Counted from the first letter of the stretch, positions 11,346 through 26,600 are shown. The stretch is 64,000 bases of DNA from Ricinus communis (GCF_019578655.1 NC_063260.1:7566501-7630500); one strand, 5' to 3'. Notes: generated from the sequence alone by a model not told the origin. Numbers and translations are program-made.

Positions 11346-13927
11346 TATATGACTTTAAAATGTTGCTGGTCAAAGATTGTATGTGGAGAAGACAAACATA
11401 TGTATATGTATGTGTTGTCCTGAAGGCAGTTTGGACACGAGTCATACTGAGATTTTCTTATGATCAATATGATAATTTCCAGGAAGGAATAGTTATAGCC
11501 GTGCTTATTTCTAATCTGTTGAAATCTTTACATAATTGACTCAGGGGAAGTGCATTAAGCAACATAATATCACTCCCTCATGAGGGACACATTTTACGTA
11601 CGTGTTTACATGGTTTTTTTCTTTGAAAGAATTTTGGGTTGGTGAGCATTGACTATTTACCTTAACATGTTTCATAAGGTTAATTTTTTAGCTCATTTTA
11701 ATTGGTAATATTAATTGTGTTTGTGTCTTATATATTTTTATATGAATTTAATTGTTTCAAAGAATATAAGAATTTAAATTAAATGCATGCAGATTCGTCT
11801 ATTTTGATATTAATAATAAAAGAATTATAAATCTATTTTGGTGATGATTAAAAAGTTGATAAATTATACTGAATTTTACTTATAACAGAAAGATATCGGA
11901 CCGTTAAATTATAATAAAATCGTCACTTTACTTTAAATAATGTATCGGCCATAATTTGTGGCAAGAGAGACATAATATTTTTAAAATATTTTGACTCAGT
12001 TAATTATTTACAAATTAAGTTTTAAAATTTTCAATGTTAAACATTAATTCTTGAAAAACATGCACTGCCACACATTAAAAATAGCAGCTGAATACTCCTA
12101 CTCTTACACCGCAGAAAGAATATTAAATTATAAAAATAGCCCATAGTTAAAAATTTATTAAACTTTATATTGTAATCCAAAAGAGCTCCTTCTGTTTTCT
12201 ACCATATTAGAAGCAACTTCTTATATTAACATTTTCAATCCGCCCGTTATTGAAAAAGAAAAGACTAAATCTCGATCTTATTATAAAAGAATTATTCCAA
12301 TAAAAATTTAAATTATTATGTAAGACTCTAAAAATAATTTTAATTATATTTTTAAATGCATCTTATCCGAGTGACCGTCAAATTTGAAGTATAGAATGAT
12401 CAATTCTAAATATTTTAATTATAAAAGCACTAATACTATATAATAAAATATTAATTCATCCAAAAACTTAAGTTTTTACATGAGATTGTAACAATAATTT
12501 TATATCATTAATAATGCTAATTTATGTGTGTGTATATATATATATATATATAAGTGACTTTTTTATCATTTTATAAATATGTAAGATCATATATTCGATT
12601 TTTCTAAAATTTCTTCAATCAAACTAATATATGATTATTTATTTTTCTAATTTTTATAATTCAAAGTACCTATTCAAGCTGCATCGTAATTTTACTGATG
12701 CGGTAGTCGAAGTTGGTTAAGCTATACTCTTATCATGTATGAACGCCGTATAAATTCATGAGTTTTTGCATTTTTCATGATTTTATTACAACTTTTTTTA
12801 TTATTAATAAGTTGGTGCATTAATTTATTAATTTTCTTAATTTGATATATCAATAAAGACATAGAATTATTTTGGTTTAATACGTTATAAAAGTTATTAA
12901 GTTAGTTTCTACATTTATATACTCTATTATTTAATTGTATTAATCGGGTTTTTTTTTTTCAAATTTATTCATATACACTGTAATGTATAATATCTTTTAA
13001 AGTAAAAAAATTGACTTATTATTATTAAACAAAACTCTACTTTTCCAACATATCTACAATCCAACTTTGCGATGACAAGTATGATCTGTTGTTTCAAAAA
13101 GAAATATAAAAAAACAAAAACAAAAAGAGAAAGAGATAAAAGGATTTGGATATCCAACTCAATTCAAAGTACATGTGTGATACTGAAATGGTTTTTCACT
13201 TGTGAATACTGCCAAAGAAGACAGCCGGGGATCCTTGAGGATTTGGGTCTCTTGCTTTTTGCTCCAAAATTATATGAAAGAATTGTATATAGGGTCGGTG
13301 GTCACCCTTTGAAGCACACAAAAGTACATAATTATCTCAATTTCTTGGCCCCATATTTTAGACCCTAATCCCTATTCTTCCATTTTCTCTTCTTTCTTTA
13401 TTAAAATTTCTGCCACGTTAAACATTTCTCTCATTTTGTTAATCTGATCACATGTTTCCCATTATTCTTGTTATATTTATACCTCTTATACTTTTATGGT
13501 TTATAATTTCAAATTTTATTGATTATAATTTCTTACCTCTTACATTTTTCGATTCTTTTTTTCTTTCTTTCTCATAATGATGATATTTGAAAATTCTGAA
13601 AATATAAAAAGTTTTAAAATAATTGAAATTTATGTTCAAAAATATCAATATTAACAGAATTTGGTAGTATCAAGTTTTAATTTAAAGGTAATATATAAGT
13701 TTAGATACAAACAAAATGCTTGAGAATTATATGAATTTTCCCCTTCTTATTAAACGGGCGGGGAGCAGTCTCTTTACTACTTCCTTTCCCTTCCTTTTTT
13801 TTTTTTTTTCCTGATAAACAAAGTAAATAATGTGACAGTTTAGATGTGGAGAATAACTTTACATATCAATTCCCATGTCCCATGCTCTCATGACATACAT
13901 ATCCTTCTATATTCCACCATTCTATGG

Positions 13928-13929
<2 letters not shown>

Positions 13930-13959
<30 letters not shown>
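13930..13959. repeat. TA microsatellite
   Basis: About 15 uninterrupted TA units. Confidence 0.95.
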
Positions 13960-13967
<8 letters not shown>

Positions 13968-15109
13968 ACACTTTACAGTCTACACTCTGCCATTGAAAAA
14001 GAAAAAGGGCTCATTAAGAAAAATATATTCCCTTGCCTAAAAAGTGAGGCAGGCCATGCGATATATGCACATGCCTGCCACTAAAATCTCAATCAGAAAT
14101 AAAATTCAGAATAATATTTGTCCCAATTATTGCTTATTTATTGTAACATATAACCTATTTGTTAAAATATTTTTTAGTATTTTAAGTTTAATCAACAGTT
14201 TTATAAATGTATTATACGTGAAAAAAATTGAAGTAAGGCTATAAAAAAGTTATATTTTCACAATTAAAAAAAAAAAAAAAGCATATATCTTAACATCTCT
14301 TCTTAATCTGAGTCTTCGAGTCTAATTCTGCCATCTACTTCCGGAAACCCATCTCTTGCATAATTCAGAGCAAATAATAATCGCAATACTGTTCTCAAAA
14401 TCAATTTCAATAACAAATGATTTCATTAGCCACCAAAACTATCTGAAATCCTTTACAGTAAAATCATATATTGATAGATACAAACTCCAGGTGAAGTTGT
14501 TGACTTCTTATACTGAGGCATTTTCCGGATCACTGAAGGCACTACTCCAAATTTAAGGTTGCCATTATTAGATTAGTCTGATCACTTTGCTAGCAACGGT
14601 TGTCTGCAACAGAAAATCACTAAAGTGGGGAGACAAGACATAATAATTTACTGTTAAGAACACTTAAATCTAATGTCATAAAGAATAAAGAAAAGGGAAA
14701 TTAGAATTGAGTATTATTAGACTTTTCTTTTTACAACTGTTGCCACTTAAATCACGTTTTACGCTGATACATAACCCACACGTTTTTTTGTTATTACCAA
14801 AATTACGAAGATGGGAGTTTGTGGATGCATTAAAAGTCTAATATGACATAGAGTTATTGGCAAATAGAAATGGAACTCAAAAATATAAAGTTTAATAGGT
14901 TAATATATTTACATTTATATGATTTTTGGTATATTTTTTAGCTGATTTTAATAAAAGCATGATACTGTAAAATTCTAGTCGGATATCAATTTTGGTCAAA
15001 ATTAAAGAGTATGACATATGATATAAGAAATCACCATTAAATTTATTAAATTTTAGTTAAAACTAGAAATTAATTAAAACTATAAATAATTCAAATCATT
15101 ATTGCTGTA

Positions 15110-15570
15110 ATTATTTTGATTATAAAATCAAGTTATAGATTAAATTTTTATTTATGATATTGTAAAAAAAACAGCAAATAAAATATATTTAGATGTCTTT
15201 TTCTATTTTTAATATTTTAATATTTTATTTGTATAATAATATAGAAGTTAGTTTAAAAAATTTATTAATTAATTTTAATATTATATAAATTAAAATTTTC
15301 AATATAATTGATATTGCTGTTTTTTAAAAATTAAAATTTATTATACATTAGATTATCAATGAGTATGATATTTAAAATATATTTTTATAATTAAAATAAT
15401 CATGAATTAGAAAATTAATATATTAATTAATATAATATTAAAATATAATTAATATGATAGAATTAGAATCATATCTAATTAAAAATTAATTTATTAATGA
15501 ATATATTTATAAAATATATTAATTTTAGAATTAAGAAAAAAATATTTAATTGAAAATTAATAATACATTG
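15110..15570 (-). repeat. Degraded Helitron-like fragment, family H1
   Basis: Its reverse complement follows the 3' half of the units at 60134-61502. It shares the block containing a 'caatatcaattatattga' string, a TTTATATAATATTAAAATTA string and the final GATTTTATAATCAAAATAAT. The terminal hairpin and CTAG of the best-preserved unit (59532-60123) are not present here. It is a truncated, old copy with no coding capacity. Confidence 0.5.
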
Positions 15571-18138
15571 ATTGGTTGAGATGTTGAACTGGCATTAATT
15601 TAATATTTATTGAGGAATGGGGCCAAAAGCATAACAAACACATACAAATACACTCACTTGGTCTGTATAGATTCCATGTCAATGCGTTAGTAGAAAAGGA
15701 CACAAGCAAAGCATAAAGAGTGCCACTTGATTTCTTCTGTGATTGGCCATTATTGGAGGGCATCACTATATCTTCCTTCTTCCTTTTATGAGATCATCCT
15801 CTGATTTTGGCAATCTCTCTCTGTCTGCTCCACTTAGTGGACACCTATCAAGAACCCTGTACAATAATTTCATTTTCATGTCTTTTCCATGTGATGTTTT
15901 GGTGCCTTCATTCGTAGGTTTCTTAAATAAATCAATTATATATTTTATTCATCTATTGTAGACATGATAAATGTATGCGTACAGAATCCACTACATAGTA
16001 ATTAAGCGAAATTGTTGAATGAATATAAGATTATAAATTTTCTACTACATGAATTGAAGGCGGTACAATTTTATGTGGCCAATTGGATTTATTATTATGA
16101 TTTGTTTTCAAGTGAAAGACACTGATACTGATACTGATACTGGGCTAATGATAACCTTTCTAAAACTTACTTACTTTGATAGTTAAATTCGCTAAATAGA
16201 CTCCATCAAAAGAGAAAAAAGAAAAAGGGAAACAAATCATTGCAGGGCTGTACAAGTTAAAAGAATTTCTCATCTCTTAACTTTATAAAGATTTATATTT
16301 ACATACATTTCTCTAATATATTATGTTATCATTTTAGCCACTTCAATTTATGTTTTATACGTATTTAAGAAATCATTAGTTATAATACTATTTATCTAAG
16401 TTATAATTTAAGTGGTAAAAATCTTTATTTTTAGGAGTGAAAAATCTTAAATTTGGACATTTTTTTTCACATTAAATGAGTTTATGTCCATTAAAATACC
16501 GCATATTACCCAGTTCATAGCCTACTAGGTGTCTCAAATAAATAAATAAAAACTGACTACTAATATTTCTTTCTAGATATATTTCTAAAATAGTACTCTT
16601 ACAAGAGATAATGTAATTTAAAGCTGTGGGAAGAACTATAAGAAGCACTGCAATGAGGAAAGTGGATGAAAATCAATATAAAGTAGCCACTAAAGCACCC
16701 ATAATTTTGAAGCTCTTGTTAACTGGGGGTCCCAAATGGCAATTATCCACCTTTGCGGCCATAAAAAAGTAGAGAAATGAAGGAGAAAAGTGAAATGAAC
16801 TAAATCACAATTGGTTAACAATTTTATCAGTTCGGATTCCATTGCTTATTTTGCTCCCATTTTTAGCTCTCTTTCTTATTGTTATTTTTATTGGTGAATT
16901 AATAATTATATTCAAGAAATTAACATGCTTAATAATTCAAAGGTTAACAACACGCCAACACATTTAGCTCATGTAACTAAAGTGATAGTTATAAATTAAT
17001 TAATCAATGGGAGATAATCTTCCACTAATCAATAATCTATTGGTGACTTTTTGGTATTTAGAAAATCCTTCATCCGATGGATTTTTCATATATTTAAGCA
17101 ATTGATTAGGCAAGAAATGGTTTTAAACTTTATTTAATTCAAAGTACAATCGAGTTTAGGCGCGTCATTAGAATCATCATTACATCCAAAAGAATTGATG
17201 AATTATAAACCAAGTGTTATCTTATAAAAATATGCATAGCTAGTATGTATGTACAAGTTGCAAAAAAAGTGGTGGGAAGAATTATATTGATTCCAAAAAG
17301 TATTGGCATTATATGGTAGATAAATTAAATATTATAATTAATCTAATAGAAATAATGAAAATATAAATTATGGTACAATGTAGTTTTTTTTTTAGCTACT
17401 TTCAGTACACTATACGGTCGGATAAATAATAAGTATAAATTAAGTGATTATGGAATTTAAATTATAATTTTTTATATTATTTAATTATATAGATGATAAG
17501 TACGGCAATATGTGTGCATTGAAGTGATTAGGGTTAGGTTTGTATGGATATGGGTTAAGATGCTCAACGTGAAACTTCCAGGATCTTCACTTTCTTGGAT
17601 CGCAAGACGCAATCTAAAAGAACCCATCAAAGAACAACACTGAAAACTCTACAAATTAAAAGTCAAAATTCGGAATGCAGTATGTACAACTGAAAAGTAT
17701 CTAAAATCAAATAGCATATTACGCAAGTGAGTATGTATATATATAAACAATTATCTAACCCCTTGAATGGTATTGATTGTTTCAGAAAGATATGAGGACC
17801 ATATACATAGGAAAGGCATCAACGCAACAGCATAGTCTGTTCAAGAATTAATATAACATAACTACTTGACTTGAAATTCTCCTTGTTAATTTCTGTTCAT
17901 TGAGAAATACCAATTCAATGTTCAACACATAAGATATATACACCATTTAATTCAGCCTTTTACCATATCCAACACTAGAAATAACATAGAAACATATATA
18001 CATATTATTCATGGGCAAGTCTTTTGAAATCAATGGTAAGTCTGCTTAAGCTATGAACACCACAAAAGATGGGCATGGTATGGTCCTGTCCTTATGTGTT
18101 GAGATCATTGCTGACATTCTTTTGACATTTATTCCGGC

Positions 18139-18142
<4 letters not shown>

Positions 18143-18231
<89 letters not shown>
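18143..18231. repeat. Long TA microsatellite
   Basis: About 44 uninterrupted TA units, followed by a short TG run. It is the longest simple repeat in the window. Expect length polymorphism and possible assembly slippage. Confidence 0.97.
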
Positions 18232-18237
<6 letters not shown>

Positions 18238-19964
18238 ATTCTTAAAAATAATTACATAATATATGAGCTAGGCTTAAATTTCGAGATAATACAAATTCTT
18301 TTGTACATATTAATTAGACTTAAAATATTAATAAGATGTATATAATATTTTATTAAAAAATTCTAACTAATATAAAATGATGAATATTTTATCCGATGCT
18401 TGCCCAAAAGAGGAGCCAAGAAATTTAATGAATATAATTATAGAGACCGTTCAATTTACAAGATGATGTTTTAAAGTTGATTTTGTCCTAATGGAATCAA
18501 AGAACTTAAGGTGCCATTTTAATTTTACAACTAAACTAGCATTAAGAGCTAATAATATTGTGATCCTAATTGGTAAATATGAAATTAAATGGTAAAATCA
18601 TCAATCATATATACTATTATTGTCCTAAAGGAAAGAAGAAAAAAAATTCTCCATGAGAATTTGATTATTCGCCTGCCTTTTAGGTTATGTTCAAAAGTTT
18701 GCCGAGGTGGGAATGTGGTCCAAGTGTTGAGTTGAGACCGTTCACATGTATGTATAGAGACCGGTTGAAATATTTCCAACCACAACAACAACTGACCCTC
18801 ATCTCGAACAGAGGTCCAAATCGAAACTGGATTATTGGTTACTATTATATTTATCGGATTCATTTTTTGTTTTAATTCTGTCTGACTTCAGATTACTTTT
18901 GCACGTAAATATATAAATAAATAATATGAAAATTTCAAGTAATAATCTCTAGTGGGTAGGTTCTTTTTATGATAAAAGGTTGAAAATAGAACTAGACGAA
19001 TAATATTGTCTCATTTTTTGGCTTGCCTTTAAGAAAAGAAAATTTAATAAGGATTATTTTTTGGCAATACAGTACAATTCATTTATTTTTATTTTTGTTT
19101 TAATTCTTGTACACATAATATGGTATATAGCATTTTTATAATTTTAAAAAAAATATTATATATTATATTAGATGGATAGAAATTGAAACAAAAATAGGTG
19201 AAATATATTATTATTATTTGATATAAATTCAATAGAATTTGAATAAAAAGTGAAACTCTTATTTTGGTTTGATTTATGGCCATTTTGTGTAGGGTTTCGA
19301 TTCTAAACCAACCTATAGTTAGAGTTAACCCATAATGAAAATAATATTTTATTTTATTTTCTCTCAAGATTTTCAACCTGGCTTGCCTAATGTAAGAATT
19401 CATACAATAGATCTTCTCTTATGATAATTTTCAAACCTAAGCTAAAAGCCTAATAAAGCATCATTACATGTCTCGTATCACCTTTCTGGTTCTCCTCTCC
19501 ACCGCCCAAAACCTTTTTCCTTTTCCGCTTTTTCATTCGAAGTTATGTAAACGTGACTAAATTTCCAAAAAGTGAATCTTTCCCCTTTTCAAAAAAAAAA
19601 AAAAAAAAGAGTGGTATTTATCCAAGCATATACTTATTATGCAGATCATAAATGCTTATTATTAAATAATGTTTTGTCACAATTTAATTTTAAATAGATT
19701 TCTCTTTTTTTTTGAGTTTAATGCATTGTTAAATTTTAAAATGCCTATTCTTTTCTAGCATTTGCTTTATTGTTAATATAAAATTAAAACGACAAAGTAT
19801 TTAAGCGAAAAAAATAAAAATATTTACCTTTTAAATCTAACTTAAATTCATCATCTCCATTAAATGAATTTAGTTTTTATAGTAAATTTAAAAAATAATT
19901 ATTTTTTATTAAAATAATCCACAGCTATTCAATTTTATTTTGAGCTATCTACCCACTTTAATAC

Positions 19965-19995
<31 letters not shown>

Positions 19996-21268
19996 AATAT
20001 TTGCCTTCTCCCTTGCAGTAGTAATTGTTTTTGGTAATAACTAATACGTCTTTCTTGCTAAGGTTGACTATTAGGATAGTTGGATGAGCCTTTGTAATTA
20101 TAATTACTGCTAAAGTTAAAAGTATGCAATATTTAATGTTTGTAGGATTTAACTACTTTAAATATGTACAACCCACTTATTAAAATAGTCAACAATGCAC
20201 AGATGAAGTATTTTATATTTTAACCATTGAATTATTCACTTATTCAAAGAAAACTATTGAATTATTCACATAGTTTCCTTAAGTGTTTATATATGAGATT
20301 ACAAAATTATAATTTTTGAAGATCAATTAATCTAAAAAAAAAAAAAGAAGAAGAAGAAATCTTCCCATTTATTTGGTCAAGAGGCTGGATCGGATTGTCT
20401 TTCATGCCAACTAGCTTGTACTTGAGAGTCACTTGATTTTATTTAATGACTGTAATAAAATGAACCGATAGTACTTATAATGTCTCAGTAAGAAGGTAGT
20501 TACGAGAATCAATCAAAGAAATTACATTTCACACCTTGTCCTCTTATATTCCTACATCAATATCATATTATTATTTGTCAAAAGAAAAGAAAATGTACAG
20601 TTAAGAAACATAAATTATAAAATTTTCCGTCCAATTCAGTACAAAAAGTCAATGTCAGATTTTGAAGGGCTCTACTCAATCGACTAACAAATCTCATCAA
20701 AATATTCAAAATTTAAAAAGAAAGAAAAAACTATTTAACTGCTCTCTACATATTATACTCAGTTAGATAGGTAATATATTTTAGATATTTTATATTTAAA
20801 TAAAATTTTATAATTATTTTATATAATAACATTACTAGTAGTCAAGAAATATACATATGATAATTCTAGGAAATATAAAGGGCAAAGTCGTCCTTTTGAC
20901 TCCGATTATATCTATTAAAATTTATAGAAGAAAGCGACAACTACAGCGTTTTCACAACTCCTTAGCAGACTTTTATGAAGCCACTTTATTAATTAAAACG
21001 AATAAAAAAACAAATGTTTAAACAAAATAAAAATAAAAACACTTGACCACGAAAAGAAAATCTAAAAAAATAAAACAGGAAAAAGAAACACGATTTCTGT
21101 TTTTATTTTTATTTTTTTTTTGGAAAAAAACACGATTTCTGTTATTACACGCGGCTATCATACACGGAAGTCCTCCTTTTTCCATTCATAACCTTCAAAC
21201 CCATATTCTTCAATTTTACATTTACTAACAACATAAGGTGAATGAAGGGCATTTTGGGAATGCCACTC

Positions 21269-21278
21269 CTATATATAC
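21269..21278 (+). promoter_or_regulatory. Putative TATA box of the phospholipase gene
   Basis: CTATATATACCCC sits about 135 bp upstream of the ATG at 21409. This fits a start of transcription near 21300 and a leader of roughly 100 nt. Inferred from position and sequence only. Confidence 0.5.
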
Positions 21279-21408
21279 CCCTCCTTGATCTGTTCTTAAA
21301 TCACCTGGTTTCAGCTGGCAGCTGCTTAACATTTTGGGTACTTTTAAACTCTTCCTCTCATTGACCTTTCTCTCTAACTTTTCTTCATTCTTGATAATAT
21401 AAAAATCC

Positions 21409-22989
21409 ATGCAGATCGGTGCAACTCTTCCGGCACAGAATCTCCACCTTCTTCAGGCAAGAATTGGCAGTTTTAGATGCCAAAGATCTCCATTGAATCC
21501 ACTAACAAAATCAACAGCTTCTTGTTCTTCTGTCGCCACTCATCATCAATCTTTGAAGTCTGTTACTTCAACTGAATCAACCAAGAAACACCTTTCCAAT
21601 CTTGAAAAGCTTCTTCAGAAACAACCCCCGGAGATTACACGCCAACCTGACCCACCTCAACAAGTTGATAAACTTGCTAATAACAATAATGGGTCATTAG
21701 CTAATAGAGGTAAGAATTTACTCGAAGGATTAAACTTGGCTAGAATTTGGCCTGAAATGAAAGCAGCTGAAGAAATGTCACCGAGACATTTGAACCGTCT
21801 CCAACGCTTGTTATCCATGACGGAGCAGTATTCTCCGAGAAATCATCTCGGCTCCCGGTGGCGGGAGTATCATGGAAGTAATAATTGGGAAGGGCTTCTC
21901 GATCCTCTTGATGAGAATCTCCGGCGAGAGGTTGTGAGATATGGGGAGTATGTACAAGCAGCTTACCATTCTTTCAATTCCAACCCTGCCATGTCAACTC
22001 AGGAACCTCCCTTGCCTCGGCATGTGGCGTTGCCTGACAGGTCATATAAGGTAACAAAAAGCCTTTACGCCACCACCTCCGTAGGACTGCCTAAGTGGGT
22101 CGATGATGTAGCGTCGGATCTCGGGTGGATGACCCAAAGGTCTAGTTGGGTCGGGTATGTAGCGGTCTGTGATGATAAAAGGGAAATCCAACGAATGGGA
22201 AGGAGAGATATCGTTATCGCGTTACGTGGGACTGCCACTTGTCTGGAGTGGGCTGAGAATATGAGAGCCCATTTAGTTGGCATGCCCGGAGACCATGAGC
22301 AGACTCAGGGGCAACCAAAGGTGGAATGTGGGTTTTTAAGCTTGTATAAAACTAGAGGAGCGCATGTGGCAAGCCTGGCAGAATCAGCAGTAGAAGAGAT
22401 CAAAAGATTAATGGAAGTGTACAAAGGGGAGGCACTAAGCATTACAATAACAGGGCACAGTTTAGGTGCAGCACTAGCGCTGTTAGTAGGAGATGATTTA
22501 AGCACAATAGCCTCTGAGATGCCACCAATTGCAGTTTTTTCGTTTGGTGGGCCTAAAGTTGGAAACAGAGGCTTCGCAAACCAAATCAATGCCAAAAACG
22601 TGAAAGTATTAAGGATTGTGAACAGTCAAGATGTTATCACAAGAGTCCCATGTCTGCCTGTGGTGGAAGATCTTCACGAAGACATGCCATTGGCCTACTC
22701 GCATGTGGGGGTGGAGCTACGCATCGACTCCAAGATGTCTCCATATCTGAAGCCGAACGCTGACGTGGCATGCTGCCATGACCTGGAGGCGTATCTTCAT
22801 TTGGTGGATGGGTTCATGGCCTCAAATTGCCCATTTAGAGCAAATGCGAAGAGAAGTTTAGTGAAGTTGGTAAACGATCAAAGATCTAATGTAAAGAAAT
22901 TGTATACAAGTAAGGCTCATGCCTTGAGTTTGAATCTTGAAAGGCAGGGATTCTCCACTTCTGGTTGCCTGCCTAGTCCCTCTCAATAA
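21409..22989 (+). CDS. Phospholipase A1, class I, chloroplastic (PLA1-Ibeta2-like)
   Basis: A single-exon gene for a 526-residue alpha/beta-hydrolase of the DAD1-like lipase family, which releases fatty acids from the sn-1 position of plastid glycerolipids. The first 60 or so residues are Ser/Thr-rich with few acids, which suits a plastid transit peptide. The lipase core has the nucleophile elbow Gly-His-Ser-Leu-Gly with Ser351 (22459-22461), the likely Asp408 in the S-Q-D-V-I-T-R-V-P block, and the likely His457 in [10 protein letters not shown]. Length and lack of introns match the family. The assignment to Ibeta2 rests on the overall N- and C-terminal look and on the RGGA and PPR genes downstream, which follow the Arabidopsis order. 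It could instead be another class-I member. The start is the first ATG after the TATA box; no lesion is seen. Confidence 0.92.
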   Translation: MQIGATLPAQNLHLLQARIGSFRCQRSPLNPLTKSTASCSSVATHHQSLKSVTSTESTKKHLSNLEKLLQKQPPEITRQPDPPQQVDKLANNNNGSLANRGKNLLEGLNLARIWPEMKAAEEMSPRHLNRLQRLLSMTEQYSPRNHLGSRWREYHGSNNWEGLLDPLDENLRREVVRYGEYVQAAYHSFNSNPAMSTQEPPLPRHVALPDRSYKVTKSLYATTSVGLPKWVDDVASDLGWMTQRSSWVGYVAVCDDKREIQRMGRRDIVIALRGTATCLEWAENMRAHLVGMPGDHEQTQGQPKVECGFLSLYKTRGAHVASLAESAVEEIKRLMEVYKGEALSITITGHSLGAALALLVGDDLSTIASEMPPIAVFSFGGPKVGNRGFANQINAKNVKVLRIVNSQDVITRVPCLPVVEDLHEDMPLAYSHVGVELRIDSKMSPYLKPNADVACCHDLEAYLHLVDGFMASNCPFRANAKRSLVKLVNDQRSNVKKLYTSKAHALSLNLERQGFSTSGCLPSPSQ

Positions 22990-23608
22990 AATTTCTTTCT
23001 TTCCAAACAAAGATATTATCTTCTCTTTATTTCGATAGTCTTTTTTTTTTTAATAAAAATTCTATAACAAGAACAAAAAAAAAAGAGTCAAATGTCAATA
23101 TACAAAAAAAGTCAAATATTATATATATATATATATCATTTTACATGTCCTATGAGATTATAACTTCAACTAATTTCATTTTACCTCTTCAATTCTTATA
23201 TCTGTGATTTTTTTTATCACATGAATACTTATCTACTGATGTGTGATACGACGTAAAAATTATATAGATTTCAATAAATTATATATTGAGAATTAGTCGG
23301 TCCTATATTTTTCTCATAATTTTATGAAATATATCTTTTTATTTATATAATGTTATTCTCAATATCTCAATAATGTGTTAAAATATATTTTTGTCTAAAA
23401 AAATAATAACTTATAAAAATATAGTGTATAAAAGTTACGAGACATTTAAAAAATGGGTGTAAATAAATTTTTAAAAAATTTTCTCATTGCAATCAAAGAA
23501 TATTTAGAAAAACTATAATTACAAATTAATAGGATAACTGAAAGCTAGAATTAGCGGAGACTTATATATTACATAATGTGAATAATTGTTTATGTGATAA
23601 ATTAAAAG

Positions 23609-23643
23609 AAAAGAAGAAGAAGAAGAAGAAGAAGAAGAAGAAG
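23609..23643. repeat. AAG microsatellite
   Basis: Around 11-12 AAG units, just after an AAAAG-rich lead-in. Confidence 0.9.
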
Positions 23644-26600
23644 CAGCGAATTTATGTGTTTAAATGGTAAAAAAGTAGAGTTAAAGATATCAACTGGCAA
23701 AACATGTAAAAATTCAGGGTGCCGCATCTGTTTTAGGTCACAAAATTGAAGTTATATGGCAAATATTTTAGCAATTCTGAGGTAATATATATTTAAAAAA
23801 TTACACCATTTATGGTATTTTTTAAAAAGATACCTTTTTCTACTCTAGGTCTTAATATTTTATAATTATACATGTAAGTTATTTTGTTTTTTCTATTTTT
23901 ATTTATTTTGGTTTCTTTTATATGGTTTTTACCTCTTTCTCTTCTTTTAAAATTTTTTTCTTCAATTATTCATGATAGATCATAAATAGTTATATTTATT
24001 GTGTTTAATTCTCTTATATTTTAATTGGATAATGTACTTAATTGTAAAAATTGTGTTTGTTCTGATCTAGGTGGTGAAATGTCAAGAATTGAGTAGAATT
24101 CAGCCTAAATGCATATCTTAAAGCATCACTTGTCAAAAACCAAGTATTTTGAAGGAAGAGTGAAATTTTTTGTAGAAGGTCATTTTCAATAAGGCGTAAT
24201 CACACCTTACAATTTATGAGCTGTTGGAATATGTAGAAGAGAATTTCGAATTTTTTTAGTTAAATTCGTGCTGAACCCACTTTTATATTATTTTCTTTAT
24301 TTTGGAAGTGCTGGATAAGAAAAACTGACTCCCATATTATTTAGATTTTTTTTTTTGTTTAGATTACCCTTTATCTTATCATTCCTTATAGGATTAAGAT
24401 TATATATAAAGTTTATTTCTTTTTAGATAAGGATTATCTTATTAGAGTTTAGGTTTGACGATGCTAGTTCTACAAAGAAAAAAACGACTGAGAGTTTTGA
24501 TTTTATTTATTATTTTTCTTCTTCTATTCCCTACAACTCTTGTAAATTCTTACTCCACCATGTGTGGCTAAACTTTTAGCTTTTAATTCAAGAGTGAATA
24601 AATTTCAGTTGTGATTTTGTGAGGTTTTGTGCTTAACAAAAATTTTCTTTAATTGAAGTATTTTTTTATTATTTATGAATTTTTGATATTGATTGAACTC
24701 ACGACTCAATTTAATATTGATTTTTCTATTGCTAACCTTGAGTTTGTGATCCGTAATTGTCATGAACAATTGACACAAGTAGCAAGGAGCTGGCTCATGT
24801 GTGTATGTGATTGCGGCCTTTTCGAATTACATAACTTGCATGATAGGCTCTAGGGAAATAAAGGAACAATATTAATTCAATTGCAGCTATCTCGATTAAT
24901 TAATATTAGTTTAGTCATTCTCATTATTCTTAATGCTATCATTGAGTTGGTATGAAATGCTATCGTGCGCATTTTGACTAATGGTAAGTTTTGATTTGAA
25001 TGTTGAGTTTGAGTCGATTAAATAAGGAGAATTTACACTTTTTACGTCTTTTCCGAATAAGTAGACTAAGTACTTGAATAAAAAAATTGATATTTAAGTC
25101 TATAATCAGAATTACAATTGGATGGAATTTATACTCTTGAATTGGAAGTTTGGTAAGATTAATTTTTATTTAATTTAATATTCAGTTTTTATTATTTTTT
25201 TGTTTGTTTATAATTTTGGTTCAAACATTCAAAATCTTCTATTTTTATTATTTAACTTTGAAAAGCTATTCATATTGGTTCCCTTGGAATTTGACCTGGT
25301 TTTACTATTTCTACATGTTAGTTTAGAAAAATCACTAATTTATTTTGAAGAGCTTCGCCAACCCATTCAATTCTTCTCATTTTCATCTCTTTTTTCCTTT
25401 CTTTATTCATTTCTTCAATTTCCACTCTTAAACATCTCTCTTCATATATTTACACTTGTGCTTACCTAATAAGTGAGGTAGGAGGAAAAGATCGAAAAAG
25501 GAAGGAAAAGAAAGCATAGGAGGAGGAGAAACAAATACAAAAAATATTTCTTTACATCATCTGTAAATTTATCTTTTCCACTTCGTTACCTACTAATTTC
25601 TCTTCATCATCTATAGTTCAGTACTTATTGAACTAGTGCAGGCTTTCTTTAGAATCTGTAATTTCAGTCTCTCGAAAGTTACAACTTGATGAAATGAACC
25701 AACATCTCTTGAAATCTAATAATTTTTAGGATACCCAGTTGATTAAATTGATTGAAAAGCCACAGTCGAACTAGCTTTGCAAGAAAAGATGCAATTCTTG
25801 CCGGTGAGATTTTTTGAGAAAGATGACTGATTGTCCTTCAACAACTGAAATCCTTTTTTTTTTTTTTTTTTGTTACTGGTTACACATTCATTTGGCTAGT
25901 TGTTATACCTCTTACTCAATGGTACTTGATGAAATACAAATTTATATATCCCATTAATATATCCAGAAAACTTAAATAAAGATAAGGATGCTTAGCTTCT
26001 GGATATTAGGGACAAGAAGAGCGTGAAGACTTTGAGGTCTCCTAATTTAGAGATTTTGGATAAGAGTGTGGTTCAAGTTATATTCTCTGAAGATGATTAA
26101 GATGGATTGTAAAGAATGTGTTTGAGAAGTTTCCAGATCTAGACTCCATTGTTCCATTCCTCTATTAAAAGCCTTGCTGCTACTTGATAGGTTTTATTTC
26201 ACTTTGTCAAGAGGGAGATTGGGAAGCTAGCACTTGCACTAGTAGTGGCTTGCATTAGTATTCGTTATGCCAATTGTTTATAGCACTTCTGAAGAAAATG
26301 TTCACTAGCTTCATCAGCACTCTCATGCTAAGGGTAAGCTCTTTTAAGCTTAAAAAAGAGAGTAAAATTTTCAAAAAATTTATAGGCAACGTTTGCTTAT
26401 GGCCGCTTATCTTAATTAACTGCAATTTCTTTTTTCATGTTGTGACTCTCTATGTATTACGAACAGAAACTAGATCATAATCTCTTTTTATTTTTAATGC
26501 ATTTGTAATTTCCTGATGATGCATGTGTTTGTAATACAAGAGTTTACCCACTGCTCTCTTTGTCCTCTCTAATTGGGGTGGATATTATCACATTTTTACT

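Larger units (their letters stand above)
11346..21240. other. Gene-free AT-rich intergenic region
   Basis: No coding exon, RNA gene or complete transposon was supported. It holds TA microsatellites (13930-13959, 18143-18231, a short one near 12533-12552 and a mixed TG/TA run near 19969-19995). It also holds a degraded Helitron-like fragment at 15110-15570, in reverse orientation to the array at 59532-61502. The 98-codon open frame at 13072-13368 is low-complexity and basic at its start and matches no family I recognise, so it was not called. Confidence 0.6.

Noticed and set aside
13072..13368. 98-codon plus-strand open frame.
   Set aside because: Low-complexity Lys/Thr/Arg-rich start, no recognised domain, no splice context or promoter signal.
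24222..24640. Possible solo LTR: starts TGTTGGAATATG, ends near CTTAACA, with a TATATAAAG box inside.
   Set aside because: No flanking 5-bp duplication, no primer site after it, and no second copy in the window.
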